The notes under the pieces are model-generated. The model saw nothing but the letters and a program-made list of their open reading frames with translations, was not told where the DNA came from and ran no database searches. A program made the position numbers and the translations under genes. A stretch of 64,000 bases of DNA from Hwangdonia seohaensis (GTDB lineage Bacteria; Bacteroidota; Bacteroidia; Flavobacteriales; Flavobacteriaceae), in the NCBI RefSeq assembly GCF_031932625.1, contig NZ_JAVSCK010000003.1:1-64000 (forward strand), read 5' to 3'. The number at the start of each line of letters is the position of its first letter. The stretch's first letter is position 1. Positions 43,391-51,955 of this stretch are shown piece by piece.

Positions 43391-44191
43391 ATGAAAATAG
43401 CCATAATAGGAACAGGGAACTTAGGAAAATCGATTGCAAAGGGTTTAATTACGAGCAATGCGATTACCACTTTGTACTTAACAAAACGAAATTTGGACGC
43501 TATTCAAGAATTTGAGGGCTACCAAAATGTGTATTTAACATCGGATAATGCTGAGGCGGTTAAACAATCGGACATCATTATTTTTGCGGTACAACCGGCG
43601 CATTTTGAAACCATTTTAAGGGATATTAAACCTTTGCTAACTGAGAAACATGTGCTGATTTCGACCATTACCGGATTTTTAATTCCGAAAATGGAAGCTA
43701 TTGTTGGTTCGGACCAATTTATTATTCGCGCTATGCCAAACACCGCCATTGCCGTTGGGAAATCGATAACCTGTTTATGTAGTAACGAAAAAGGGGCGGA
43801 GCGCATTAAAATTGCCGAGGCCATTTTTAACCGTTTAGGCACATCGATTGCGATTCCGGAAAACCAAATGCAAGCGGCAACCGTTGTTTGTGCAAGCGGT
43901 ATTGCCTTTTGGATGCGACTGATTAGAGCCACTACACAAGCGGCCATTCAGTTGGGTTTTGAGGCCGAAACGGCTCAGGATTTGGCAATGCATACTTGCG
44001 AAGGTGCGGCGAGTTTACTAATTGCAACGGGCAACCACCCAGAACAGGAAATTGATAAAGTAACCACGCCAAAAGGCTGTACGATTGAAGGGTTGAATGA
44101 AATGGAACACAAAGGATTGAGCTCCTCGTTAATTCAAGGTATGGTAACCTCGTTTAATAAAATCAACACTATAAAAACAGAACAGTTATGA
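43391..44191 (+). CDS. proC: pyrroline-5-carboxylate reductase
   Basis: Reduces pyrroline-5-carboxylate to proline with NAD(P)H. The Rossmann motif is MKIAIIGTGNLGKSIAKGL, and FAVQPAHF, IIRAMPNTA and the C-terminal HKGLSSSLIQGMVTSF are family hallmarks. ATG 43391 was chosen because it puts the Rossmann strand at the N-terminus; an upstream in-frame start adds 9 unrelated residues. It is embedded in the arginine operon and overlaps argD by 4 bp (ATGA), so it is translationally coupled to arginine genes. Proline could thus be drawn from ornithine-derived or glutamate-derived P5C. Confidence 0.95.
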   Translation: MKIAIIGTGNLGKSIAKGLITSNAITTLYLTKRNLDAIQEFEGYQNVYLTSDNAEAVKQSDIIIFAVQPAHFETILRDIKPLLTEKHVLISTITGFLIPKMEAIVGSDQFIIRAMPNTAIAVGKSITCLCSNEKGAERIKIAEAIFNRLGTSIAIPENQMQAATVVCASGIAFWMRLIRATTQAAIQLGFEAETAQDLAMHTCEGAASLLIATGNHPEQEIDKVTTPKGCTIEGLNEMEHKGLSSSLIQGMVTSFNKINTIKTEQL

Positions 44192-45312
44192 GTCTATTTG
44201 ATGTCTATCCGTTGTTTGATATTACTCCCGTTAAAGCAAAAGACGTTTTTGTTTACGACGAAAACGGGATTGAATATTTAGACCTTTATGGCGGACATGC
44301 CGTGATATCCATAGGGCATTCGCATCCGGAATATGTGTGTTCGTTGAGCAATCAATTAAATAACATTGGATTTTACAGCAACTCCATTCAAAACCCGTTA
44401 CAGGTTGAATTAGCTGAAGCAATTGAAGCGCTTTCGGGTTGTAAGGATTACCAATTGTTTTTATGCAATTCTGGTGCCGAAGCTAACGAGAATGCTTTAA
44501 AATTAGCCTCGTTTCAAACAGGAAAATCTAAAGTGATTGCTTTTAAAAATGGCTTTCACGGGCGTACATCGGCAGCCGTTGCAGCAACCGATAATGCTAA
44601 AATTATTGCCCCAATTAATGCGCAACAAGAGGTCGAGCTTTTCGAATTTGGTAATTTAAAGGGCGTTGAAAAGGCCTTGGCAAAAAACGATGTTTGTGCC
44701 ATTATTATTGAAACCATTCAAGGTATTGGCGGATTGGATGAAGTTACAACCGAGTTTTTAAAGGGATTGGAACGCTTATCGAAACAGTATAATACCCTTT
44801 TAATTGCCGATGAAATTCAATGTGGATTTGGACGAACCGGCGATTTTTTTGCCTATCAAAAGCACGGCATTACGCCAGATATTATTTCGATGGCAAAAGG
44901 TATGGGTAACGGGTTCCCGATTGGCGGTATTTTAATTCATCCGTCCATAAAAGCCTCTTACGGCTTGTTGGGAACAACCTTTGGCGGTAATCATTTAGCC
45001 TGTGCCGCATCATTGGCCGTTTTAAAAGTGATGCGATGCGAAGGTTTAATGGAGAATGCGAAAACAGTTTCGGAATATTTTATCGAAAAAGCCAACACCA
45101 TTCCGCAAATAAAAGCCGTAAAAGGAAGAGGGTTGATGTTGGGACTGGAATTTGATTCTTCCATAGCCGCCCTAAGAAAAGATTTGATTTTTAAACACCA
45201 TATTTTTACAGGAAGCGCTAAAAATCTTAATTTACTGAGAATTCTTCCGCCTTTAACGCTTCAAAAAGAGCATGTTGATGTGTTTTTTGAAGCTTTAAAA
45301 AAAGTATTATAA
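44188..45312 (+). CDS. argD: acylornithine aminotransferase
   Basis: A class-III PLP aminotransferase that converts N-acylglutamate semialdehyde to N-acylornithine. Markers are NSGAEANENALKLA, the Asp of ADEIQCGFGRTG, and PLP Lys237 in SMAKGMGNGFPIGG. 374 residues. Its start overlaps the proC stop and its stop directly abuts the argF' start, so the three are translated as one block. Confidence 0.93.
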   Translation: MSLFDVYPLFDITPVKAKDVFVYDENGIEYLDLYGGHAVISIGHSHPEYVCSLSNQLNNIGFYSNSIQNPLQVELAEAIEALSGCKDYQLFLCNSGAEANENALKLASFQTGKSKVIAFKNGFHGRTSAAVAATDNAKIIAPINAQQEVELFEFGNLKGVEKALAKNDVCAIIIETIQGIGGLDEVTTEFLKGLERLSKQYNTLLIADEIQCGFGRTGDFFAYQKHGITPDIISMAKGMGNGFPIGGILIHPSIKASYGLLGTTFGGNHLACAASLAVLKVMRCEGLMENAKTVSEYFIEKANTIPQIKAVKGRGLMLGLEFDSSIAALRKDLIFKHHIFTGSAKNLNLLRILPPLTLQKEHVDVFFEALKKVL

Positions 45313-46251
45313 ATGAAAAAGTACACCAACATTTCAGACATTAAAAACTTCCCTAAAGCCATCGAGGAAGCCATTCAACTTAAAAAAAATCCGTTAGAGT
45401 TTTCAGACTTAGGAAAACACAAAACTTTAGGATTGTTATTCTTCAATTCCAGTTTACGCACGCGGTTAAGCACTCAAAAAGCCGCTTTGAATTTGGGAAT
45501 GAATCCTATAGTGATGAATGTTTCCGGTGACGCTTGGGGCATCGAGTTTGAAGATGGCAGTGTTATGAACGGTACAACTGCCGAGCATATAAAAGAAGCT
45601 GCAGCTGTGGTGTCTCAATATTGCGATATTATTGCCGTTAGGGCATTTCCAACATTAACAGATAAGGTTAAAGATGAGAGCGAACAGGTGCTTAAATCGT
45701 TTGCAAAATACGCCATGGTGCCTATAGTAAACATGGAAAGTGCCACAGCGCACCCGTTACAAGGTTTTACCGATGCGATTACCATAACCGAACACAAAAA
45801 AAACAACAGACCCAAAGTGGTGTTAAGTTGGGCGCCACATATTAAAGCATTGCCGCACGCCGTTGCAAATAGTTTTGTTAATGCGATGCAAAATATGGAT
45901 GTCGATTTTGTAATTACCCATCCTAAAGGTTACGATTTGAATCCCGAAATCGTAGACAATACGCTGGTGAATTACAATCAAGAAGAGGCTTTAAAAGATG
46001 CCGATTTTGTTTATACAAAAAACTGGAGCTCGTATAACGATTACGGTAAGGTGTTAAAAACAGATTCGGATTGGATCATTACCAAAGAAAAATTAGGCGA
46101 TGCCAAATTTATGCATTGCTTACCCGTAAGGCGAAATGTGGTGGTTGAAGATGCGGTTTTAGATAGTGAAAACTCATTGGTAATACAGCAAGCAAATAAC
46201 CGAACCTATGCGGCGCAATGGGTTTTGAAGAGTATTTTGGAAGATTTATAG
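45313..46251 (+). CDS. argF': N-acylornithine carbamoyltransferase (succinyl- or acetyl-ornithine type)
   Basis: Transfers the carbamoyl group to N-acylornithine, giving N-acylcitrulline; this is the Bacteroidota/Xanthomonas variant of the pathway. The carbamoyl-phosphate loop appears as NSSLRTRLS (family FxxxSxRT). WGIEFEDGSVMNGTTAEHIKEAA and MHCLPVRRNVVVEDAVLDS (C-terminal HCLP) mark the acylornithine class. The residue before the Glu-His of TTAEH is Ala90. In the published enzymes the equivalent site, as I recall it, is Glu in acetyl- and Pro in succinyl-specific forms, so succinylornithine is favoured. 312 aa. Confidence 0.93.
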   Translation: MKKYTNISDIKNFPKAIEEAIQLKKNPLEFSDLGKHKTLGLLFFNSSLRTRLSTQKAALNLGMNPIVMNVSGDAWGIEFEDGSVMNGTTAEHIKEAAAVVSQYCDIIAVRAFPTLTDKVKDESEQVLKSFAKYAMVPIVNMESATAHPLQGFTDAITITEHKKNNRPKVVLSWAPHIKALPHAVANSFVNAMQNMDVDFVITHPKGYDLNPEIVDNTLVNYNQEEALKDADFVYTKNWSSYNDYGKVLKTDSDWIITKEKLGDAKFMHCLPVRRNVVVEDAVLDSENSLVIQQANNRTYAAQWVLKSILEDL

Positions 46252-46256
46252 TAATC

Positions 46257-46325
46257 CGTTATTCTGAATTTATTTCAGAATCACATAAAAAAGTAATGAG
46301 AAGCTGAAACAAGTTCAGCTTGACG
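46257..46325. repeat. inverted-repeat element (about 69 bp) before argB
   Basis: Two hairpins face each other: ATTCTGAA/TTCAGAAT (46261-46281) and AGCTGAA/TTCAGCT (46302-46320). The outer ends CGTTATTCTGAA and TTCAGCTTGACG are imperfect inverted repeats. A MITE-like dispersed element filling the argF'-argB gap. Confidence 0.65.
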
Positions 46326-46337
46326 AAAATTAAAAAA

Positions 46338-47114
46338 ATGCAAACACTAAAGGTTATAAAAATAGGTGGCAATATTATTGATGACGAGCAGGCATTGCAT
46401 CATTTTTTGGAAGGCTTCTCAAAAATTAAAGGGCCGAAAATATTGGTGCATGGTGGCGGAAAATTAGCAACAAAATTGGCTAATCAAATGGGTGTTGAAG
46501 TAAAAATGACCAATGGCCGTCGCATAACGGATGCCGATACTTTAGACATTATTACCATGGTTTACGCCGGTAAAATCAACAAAAATATAGTCGCAAAATT
46601 ACAGGCAAATCAGTGCAATGCCATTGGGTTTTCTGGAGCCGATGGAAACGCTATCGTATCGGAAAAACGCCCCGTAAAGGATATTGATTACGGATTTGTT
46701 GGCGATGTGTTAAAGGTAAATACAAACACTTTAGAGGTGCTTTTAAACAACCAAGTAACACCCGTTTTTTGTGCCATTACCCACGATGAAAACGGACAGC
46801 TTTTCAACACCAATGCAGATACTATTGCATCGGAATTGGCCATAGGTTTCGCAAAAATTTTTAAAACCGAACTGTATTATTGCTTTGAGAAAAACGGCGT
46901 GTTGCAAAATGTAAATGACGATGATTCGGTTATCGAAAACATCAATTCCGAAAATTATAAAACATTAATCAACGAAGGTATTATTGCAGATGGCATGCTG
47001 CCAAAACTGAATAATTGCTTTCACGCCATAAAACACAACGTGCATAAAGTTTGCATCGGGAAACCAGAAATGCTTTTCAGTTTAAACACAAAACACACTA
47101 CAATTCAAGCTTAA
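46338..47114 (+). CDS. argB: N-acylglutamate kinase
   Basis: Phosphorylates N-acetyl- or N-succinylglutamate. Amino-acid-kinase motifs are VIKIGGNIIDD, VHGGGKLATKLA and FSGADGNAIVSEK, with the C-terminal GIIADGMLPKLNNCFHAI. ATG 46338 was chosen: an in-frame TTG 18 bp upstream lies in the tail of the repeat element. About 258 residues, normal. The Arg-sensing N-terminal helix seen in hexameric feedback-sensitive kinases is absent, which fits control at the RNA level. Confidence 0.94.
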   Translation: MQTLKVIKIGGNIIDDEQALHHFLEGFSKIKGPKILVHGGGKLATKLANQMGVEVKMTNGRRITDADTLDIITMVYAGKINKNIVAKLQANQCNAIGFSGADGNAIVSEKRPVKDIDYGFVGDVLKVNTNTLEVLLNNQVTPVFCAITHDENGQLFNTNADTIASELAIGFAKIFKTELYYCFEKNGVLQNVNDDDSVIENINSENYKTLINEGIIADGMLPKLNNCFHAIKHNVHKVCIGKPEMLFSLNTKHTTIQA

Positions 47115-47122
47115 AAAGTGCC

Positions 47123-48184
47123 ATGGAAAAACTAACAAACGAAGCGATAGAGCTTCTTAAAAATCTTATTGAAACCGAATCTTTTTCATCAGAAGAAGAC
47201 CAAACGGCTGCACTAATTGAAGATTGGTTCAAAACTAAAAATATTGATTACACACGCACCAAAAACAATGTTTGGGCCATCAATAAGTATTTCGATAAAA
47301 GCAAACCTACACTATTGCTAAACTCGCATCACGACACCGTAAAACCCAATAACGGCTACACCAAAGACCCGTTTAAAGCCATTGTTGAAGATGGTAAACT
47401 CTACGGTTTGGGCAGTAATGATGCCGGTGGTTGTTTGGTATCTTTAATTGCAACGTTCACGCATTTTTATGCGCAAAAAAACTTAAAATACAACTTGGTT
47501 ATTGTCGCTTCCGCGGAAGAAGAAAGCAGCGGACCAAATGGTTTAAATAGCATGTTGTCCATTATTCCAAAAGTGGATGTCGCCATTGTGGGCGAACCCA
47601 CTTTAATGCATTTGGCCGTTGCCGAAAAAGGCCTTGTGGTTTTTGATGCCGTAGTAAAAGGCACACCAAGTCATGCCGCACATCCTAACAACGATAATGC
47701 CATTTACAATACGATAGACGTTTTAAAATGGTTTAGGGATTTTAGTTTTAAAGAAACCTCAAAAGCCTTGGGAGACGTAAAAATGACGGTAACTCAAATT
47801 AACGCAGGACAACAGCACAACGCAGTTCCTGCCGATGTAAAATTGGTTATCGATGTTCGTGTAAACGATAAATATTCAAATCAAGAAATTGCCGATTTAT
47901 TAGTGGCCAATGCACCCTGCGATAGTATAATACCACGAAGTTTGAGGCTGAATTCCTCATCCATTCCGCTAGATCACGATTTAGTAAAAGCAGGACTTTC
48001 TATTGGGCGAACAACCTATGGATCGCCAACATTATCAGATCAAGCGGTACTTAGTTGCCCAAGTTTAAAATTAGGTCCGGGCGATAGCACACGCTCGCAT
48101 TCGGCCGATGAATTCATATATTTGAATGAAATCGAAGAAGGCATCAAAATTTATATTGAATTGTTGAATAAAGTGATTGTTTAA
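47123..48184 (+). CDS. argE: N-acyl-citrulline/ornithine deacylase (M20 peptidase family)
   Basis: A zinc-dependent M20 amidohydrolase that removes the acyl group, in this pathway most likely from N-acylcitrulline. Metal-site motifs are NSHHDTVKP, GSNDAGGCLVS, ASAEEESSGPNG (catalytic Glu-Glu) and VGEPTLMHL. ATG 47123 lies 8 bp after the argB stop; a longer frame from 47051 would overlap argB by 64 bp and adds 24 residues with no homology to the fold, so I reject it. 353 residues. Confidence 0.92.
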   Translation: MEKLTNEAIELLKNLIETESFSSEEDQTAALIEDWFKTKNIDYTRTKNNVWAINKYFDKSKPTLLLNSHHDTVKPNNGYTKDPFKAIVEDGKLYGLGSNDAGGCLVSLIATFTHFYAQKNLKYNLVIVASAEEESSGPNGLNSMLSIIPKVDVAIVGEPTLMHLAVAEKGLVVFDAVVKGTPSHAAHPNNDNAIYNTIDVLKWFRDFSFKETSKALGDVKMTVTQINAGQQHNAVPADVKLVIDVRVNDKYSNQEIADLLVANAPCDSIIPRSLRLNSSSIPLDHDLVKAGLSIGRTTYGSPTLSDQAVLSCPSLKLGPGDSTRSHSADEFIYLNEIEEGIKIYIELLNKVIV

Positions 48185-48190
48185 CGATGC

Positions 48191-48267
48191 TGTCATTCCT
48201 GCGAAGACAGGAATCCATTAAAGTAAAAGTAAAATTTAAAAAGATTCCCGCCTTTGCGGGAATGACA
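48191..48267. repeat. inverted-repeat element (77 bp) between argE and argH
   Basis: Perfect 9-bp terminal inverted repeats TGTCATTCC/GGAATGACA. Each end forms its own hairpin: ATTCCTG/CAGGAAT on the left and ATTCCCG/CGGGAAT on the right. It is open in the argH frame and encodes the familiar artefact peptide LRRQES...IPAFAGMT. Confidence 0.75.
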
Positions 48268-48279
48268 AAAATAGACAAA

Positions 48280-49554
48280 ATGAAACTCTGGGATAAAGGA
48301 TTTACAATAGACAAACAAATTGAGCAATTTACGGTTGGCAACGATAGGGAAATAGATATTCATATTGCAAAATACGATGTTATTGCATCGAAAGCGCATG
48401 CTAAAATGCTTCAAAAAATTGGCATTATTACCGTTGAAGAATTGGTTGATTTATTAAGCGGATTAAAAGTTTTGGAAGATCAGATTGAAAACGGCAGCTT
48501 TGTCATTGATGCCCAATTTGAAGATGTGCATTCAAAAATAGAATTCGAGCTCACCAAACAATTGGGAGAAGTGGGCAAAAAAATCCATACCGCGCGCTCG
48601 AGAAACGATCAGGTTTTAGTGGCGCTTCATTTGTATTTTAAAGACAATTTATTGGATGTAAAGGCAAAAACAAAAACATTTTTTGAAACCCTTTTGCAAT
48701 TGGCCGATACGCATAAAGAAAAATTATTACCAGGTTATACGCATTTGCAAGTGGCTATGCCATCATCGTTTGGGTTGTGGTTTTCAGCTTATGCCGAATT
48801 GCTGATTGACGATGTCTATTTATTAAACGCCGCCATTAAAACGGTAGACCAAAATCCTTTAGGTTCGGCTGCGGGTTACGGCAGTTCTTTTCCGATAGAT
48901 AGAAATATTACAACCCAAGAGATGGGTTTTGAAACCTTAAAATACAACGTGGTTGCTGCGCAAATGAGCCGGGGTAAAAGTGAGCGCACCATTGCCGCTA
49001 CTTTAGGCAGTTTAGCCAATACCATGAGCCGTTTTGCCATGGATGTGTGTTTGTATATGAGTCAGAATTTTGGTTTTATCACTTTCCCAGACGAACTAAC
49101 AACGGGCAGTAGCATTATGCCACACAAAAAGAATCCGGACGTGTTCGAACTCATTCGTGGCAAGTGCAATAAAATACAAGCTTTACAAACCGAAATGATT
49201 TTAATTACCAATAATTTACCGAGTGGTTACCACAGGGATTTTCAGTTATTAAAAGAAAATACTATTGCTGCTTTTGAAGAGTTAAAAACCATTTTAGACA
49301 TTTTTAATTACGCCATTCAGCAAATTGTTGTAAAGGATATTGATTTGAACGACGATAAATACAAGTATTTGTTTACGGTTGATAATATCAATAATTTGGT
49401 AGTTGATGGCATGAGTTTTAGGGAGGCTTACCAGAAAATTGGCGGACAAGTACAAGCGGGAACTTATAAGCCAGATATGAGCAAAGAACACTCGCACATT
49501 GGCAGTATTCATAATTTGTGTTTAGATGACATTAGGGCTAAGTTTCCTGAATAA
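48280..49554 (+). CDS. argH: argininosuccinate lyase
   Basis: Splits argininosuccinate into arginine and fumarate. The fumarase/aspartase superfamily signature GSSIMPHKKNPD is intact, with HTARSRNDQV and PLGSAAGYGSSFPIDR. ATG 48280 gives MKLWDKGF, the normal N-terminus; the frame stays open upstream only because the inverted-repeat element at 48191-48267 happens to lack stops. 424 residues, slightly short of the E. coli enzyme, as in related flavobacteria. Last gene of the arginine operon; a weak AGCG/CGCT hairpin follows but no clear terminator. Confidence 0.95.
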   Translation: MKLWDKGFTIDKQIEQFTVGNDREIDIHIAKYDVIASKAHAKMLQKIGIITVEELVDLLSGLKVLEDQIENGSFVIDAQFEDVHSKIEFELTKQLGEVGKKIHTARSRNDQVLVALHLYFKDNLLDVKAKTKTFFETLLQLADTHKEKLLPGYTHLQVAMPSSFGLWFSAYAELLIDDVYLLNAAIKTVDQNPLGSAAGYGSSFPIDRNITTQEMGFETLKYNVVAAQMSRGKSERTIAATLGSLANTMSRFAMDVCLYMSQNFGFITFPDELTTGSSIMPHKKNPDVFELIRGKCNKIQALQTEMILITNNLPSGYHRDFQLLKENTIAAFEELKTILDIFNYAIQQIVVKDIDLNDDKYKYLFTVDNINNLVVDGMSFREAYQKIGGQVQAGTYKPDMSKEHSHIGSIHNLCLDDIRAKFPE

Positions 49555-49661
49555 ATAGGTTTCAATTTTGTAAAAAAAATTAAAAAAGTTAGCGCAACGC
49601 TCAAATACTCAAAATCAATTAAAAACATTTAGCACAACAAACCCTGAAAATCACAAAGGAT

Positions 49662-50939
49662 TCAATATCCATATTTGTCTTTCCATCGTTGTTTTAAAAA
49701 TTCCCGATGTGCGTTTTCCCGGGCGTTATTTCCGGGGTCGTAAAGCTTGGTGTTTTTTATCTCGTCCGGCATAAATTCCTGATTGGCAAAGTTAGCCTCG
49801 TAGTTGTGCGCATACTTGTAATTATCGCCATAACCGAGTTCTTTCATCAGTTTTGTAGGCGCATTTCTCACCTCCAAAGGCACACTTAAATCGCCGGTTT
49901 CCTTTACCAATTGTTGGGCGTTGCCAATGGCTTTGTAAGCAGCATTGCTTTTTGGAGAACAAGCCAAATACGTAGCGCACTGGCTTAAAATAATTCTAGA
50001 CTCTGGATAACCAATAGTCGTTACCGCCTGAAATGTGTTGTTGGCAATCACCAAGGCCGTTGGGTTAGCGTTGCCAATATCCTCACTGGCCAAAATAAGC
50101 AAGCGGCGCGCAATAAACTTAACATCTTCGCCACCCTCGACCATACGCGCCAGCCAATATACCGCCGCATTGGGGTCGCTGCCACGAATGGATTTTATAA
50201 ACGCCGAAGTAATATCGTAATGCTGCTCGCCCGTTTTATCGTAGCGTACCGTATTGTTTTGTATCTTCTTTAAAACGTCCTCATCGGTAATGGTAACCGT
50301 GTCCGAGTCGTACGAATTTACAATAAGCTCAAAAATATTAAGCAGTTTCCGGGCATCACCACCAGAGAGTTTTAAAAGCGAGTTGGTTTCCTTTAAATCA
50401 ATGGTTTTTTTAGAAATCAATACGTCCTTTTCAATCGCGCGCTTTAAAAGCGTTTCCAAATCGTTTTTATCAAAAGCATTTAAAATATACACTTGGCACC
50501 GCGATAAAAGTGCCGAAATTACCTCAAAACTCGGGTTTTCGGTGGTCGCCCCAATTAAGGTAATCCAACCTTTTTCAACCGCTTGTAGCAACGAATCTTG
50601 CTGCGATTTACTAAACCTATGAATTTCGTCAATAAACAAAATAGGGTTTTTCGTGGTAAACAAACCACCACTTTGTTTTGCATTATCGATCACGTCACGA
50701 ATATCCTTAACCCCTGAGTTTATCGCGCTAAGCGTATAAAACGGTCGGCCAGATTCGGTCGCAATAATGTTGGCCAAAGTGGTTTTTCCGGTTCCCGGCG
50801 GGCCCCAAAAAATCATCGACGGTATCAAACCCTGCTTAATATGCTGCGTTAACGCACCGTTTTTGCCCACCAAATGCGTTTGGCTCACATAATCATCCAA
50901 GGTTTTCGGTCGTAAACGTTCGGCTAAAGGCTCATTCAT
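49662..50939 (-). CDS. rarA: replication-associated recombination protein A (MgsA-like AAA+ ATPase)
   Basis: A clamp-loader-like AAA+ protein acting at stalled forks. Starts MNEPLAERLRPKTLDDYVSQ; Walker A is GPPGTGKTTLA, Walker B ILFIDEIHRF, and sensor 1 lies in IGATTENPSFEV. The C-terminal MgsA tetramerisation region contains RGSDPNAAVYWLARMVEGGEDVKFIARRL. ATG 50939 was chosen over an in-frame start 30 bp earlier, which adds 10 residues not seen in the family. Its 5' side faces the rhomboid gene across a repeat element. Confidence 0.95.
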   Translation of the reverse strand: MNEPLAERLRPKTLDDYVSQTHLVGKNGALTQHIKQGLIPSMIFWGPPGTGKTTLANIIATESGRPFYTLSAINSGVKDIRDVIDNAKQSGGLFTTKNPILFIDEIHRFSKSQQDSLLQAVEKGWITLIGATTENPSFEVISALLSRCQVYILNAFDKNDLETLLKRAIEKDVLISKKTIDLKETNSLLKLSGGDARKLLNIFELIVNSYDSDTVTITDEDVLKKIQNNTVRYDKTGEQHYDITSAFIKSIRGSDPNAAVYWLARMVEGGEDVKFIARRLLILASEDIGNANPTALVIANNTFQAVTTIGYPESRIILSQCATYLACSPKSNAAYKAIGNAQQLVKETGDLSVPLEVRNAPTKLMKELGYGDNYKYAHNYEANFANQEFMPDEIKNTKLYDPGNNARENAHREFLKQRWKDKYGY

Positions 50940-51003
50940 AACTGTAAAATTAAAACAATTCCTTTGCAAAAAGGAATCTCTACACTAATAAATTTTATTT
51001 TTA

Positions 51004-51100
51004 GGGCGTGCCCCCGATAAAAATCGGGGTCGGGCTTTACGTTACTAGTTTTGGCTCGATGCGCGCCTCGCCAAAAGCTAACCACTGCAATCCCTCACGC
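51004..51100 (+). repeat. structured intergenic repeat, copy 2
   Basis: Same three blocks as copy 1 (16572-16678). CCCCGA (51012-51017) pairs with TCGGGG (51024-51029) between blocks 1 and 2. A second stem pairs TTTTGGC with GCCAAAA (about 51049-51076). It fills most of the 224-bp region between divergent rarA and the rhomboid gene. Confidence 0.6.
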
Positions 51101-51163
51101 GGGCAAATCTGCCATTTTAGCACCCCAATAAATCGTGGTTAAGTATTTGCTATATTTAGAGCC

Positions 51164-51901
51164 ATGGACACTAAAGAACATTTTAAATTCTCAACGGGTG
51201 TTATTGCCTATCCGGTAGTATTTGTACTAATTATATGGTTGGTATTTTGGTTCGAGGTGCGTTTTGGCGTAAACTTTAGTAAATACGGCGTTTACCCACA
51301 GACTTTAAAAGGGTTGCGCGGTGTTGTTTTTAGTCCGTTTATTCACGGCGATATTCAGCATATTTACCACAATACCGTTCCGTTGTTTGTATTGTCAACA
51401 GCCTTGTTTTATTTCTACCGGCCAATAGCTTGGAAAGTGTTGTTCTTCGGTATTCTAATTTCGGGGTTCCTCACTTGGTGCATTGGTAGGCCGTCGTACC
51501 ATATTGGTGCCAGCGGACTTATTTATGTGTTGGTCAGTTTTACCTTTTTCAAAGGTGTATTTGCCAAACATTACAGACTCATTGCACTATCGCTCGGGGT
51601 TGTGTTTCTTTACGGAAGTATGATTTGGTACGCTATTCCCAGTGAAGAAGGCATCTCTTGGGAAGGGCATTTATCCGGGTTGATTACGGGTTTGGTATTT
51701 GCTTTGTTCTTTAGAAAAGAAATTGCAAAGCCGAAAAAATATGCTTGGGAACGCGACGATTTTAACGAAGCCGACGACCCCTTTTTAAAACATTTTGATG
51801 CCGATGGAAACTTTATAGAAACTCCGGAAGAACCCGAAGAAGAGCAGGGGCAATTCCATATAAATTACCACTTCAAAAAAGAAAACCCTGAAAAAGAATA
51901 A
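51164..51901 (+). CDS. rhomboid-family intramembrane serine protease
   Basis: 245 residues with six or so membrane segments. Nucleophile Ser117 is in HIGASGLIY and the catalytic His169 in SWEGHLSGLITG. The TM2-equivalent His/Asn cluster is FIHGDIQHIYHN (61-70). The last 50 residues form an acidic cytoplasmic tail (Asp/Glu-rich). It cleaves substrate helices inside the inner membrane; the substrate is unknown. In flavobacteria rarA, this gene and rlmB often lie together, as here. Confidence 0.9.
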   Translation: MDTKEHFKFSTGVIAYPVVFVLIIWLVFWFEVRFGVNFSKYGVYPQTLKGLRGVVFSPFIHGDIQHIYHNTVPLFVLSTALFYFYRPIAWKVLFFGILISGFLTWCIGRPSYHIGASGLIYVLVSFTFFKGVFAKHYRLIALSLGVVFLYGSMIWYAIPSEEGISWEGHLSGLITGLVFALFFRKEIAKPKKYAWERDDFNEADDPFLKHFDADGNFIETPEEPEEEQGQFHINYHFKKENPEKE

Positions 51902-51955
51902 AGGTGTTAGGTTCAAATTTAGATGAGGACAACTGTAGCTGAAAACAGGTACCGC

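Noticed and set aside
43519..43947. 142-codon frame antisense to proC
   Set aside because: Mirror frame of a well-conserved gene; no recognisable protein features and no promoter.
47051..47122. Longer argE start overlapping the end of argB
   Set aside because: The added residues have no place in the M20 fold and ATG 47123 sits 8 bp after the argB stop, a normal operon spacing.
48187..48279. N-terminal extension of argH
   Set aside because: It is the translation of the inverted-repeat element; the family N-terminus begins at ATG 48280.
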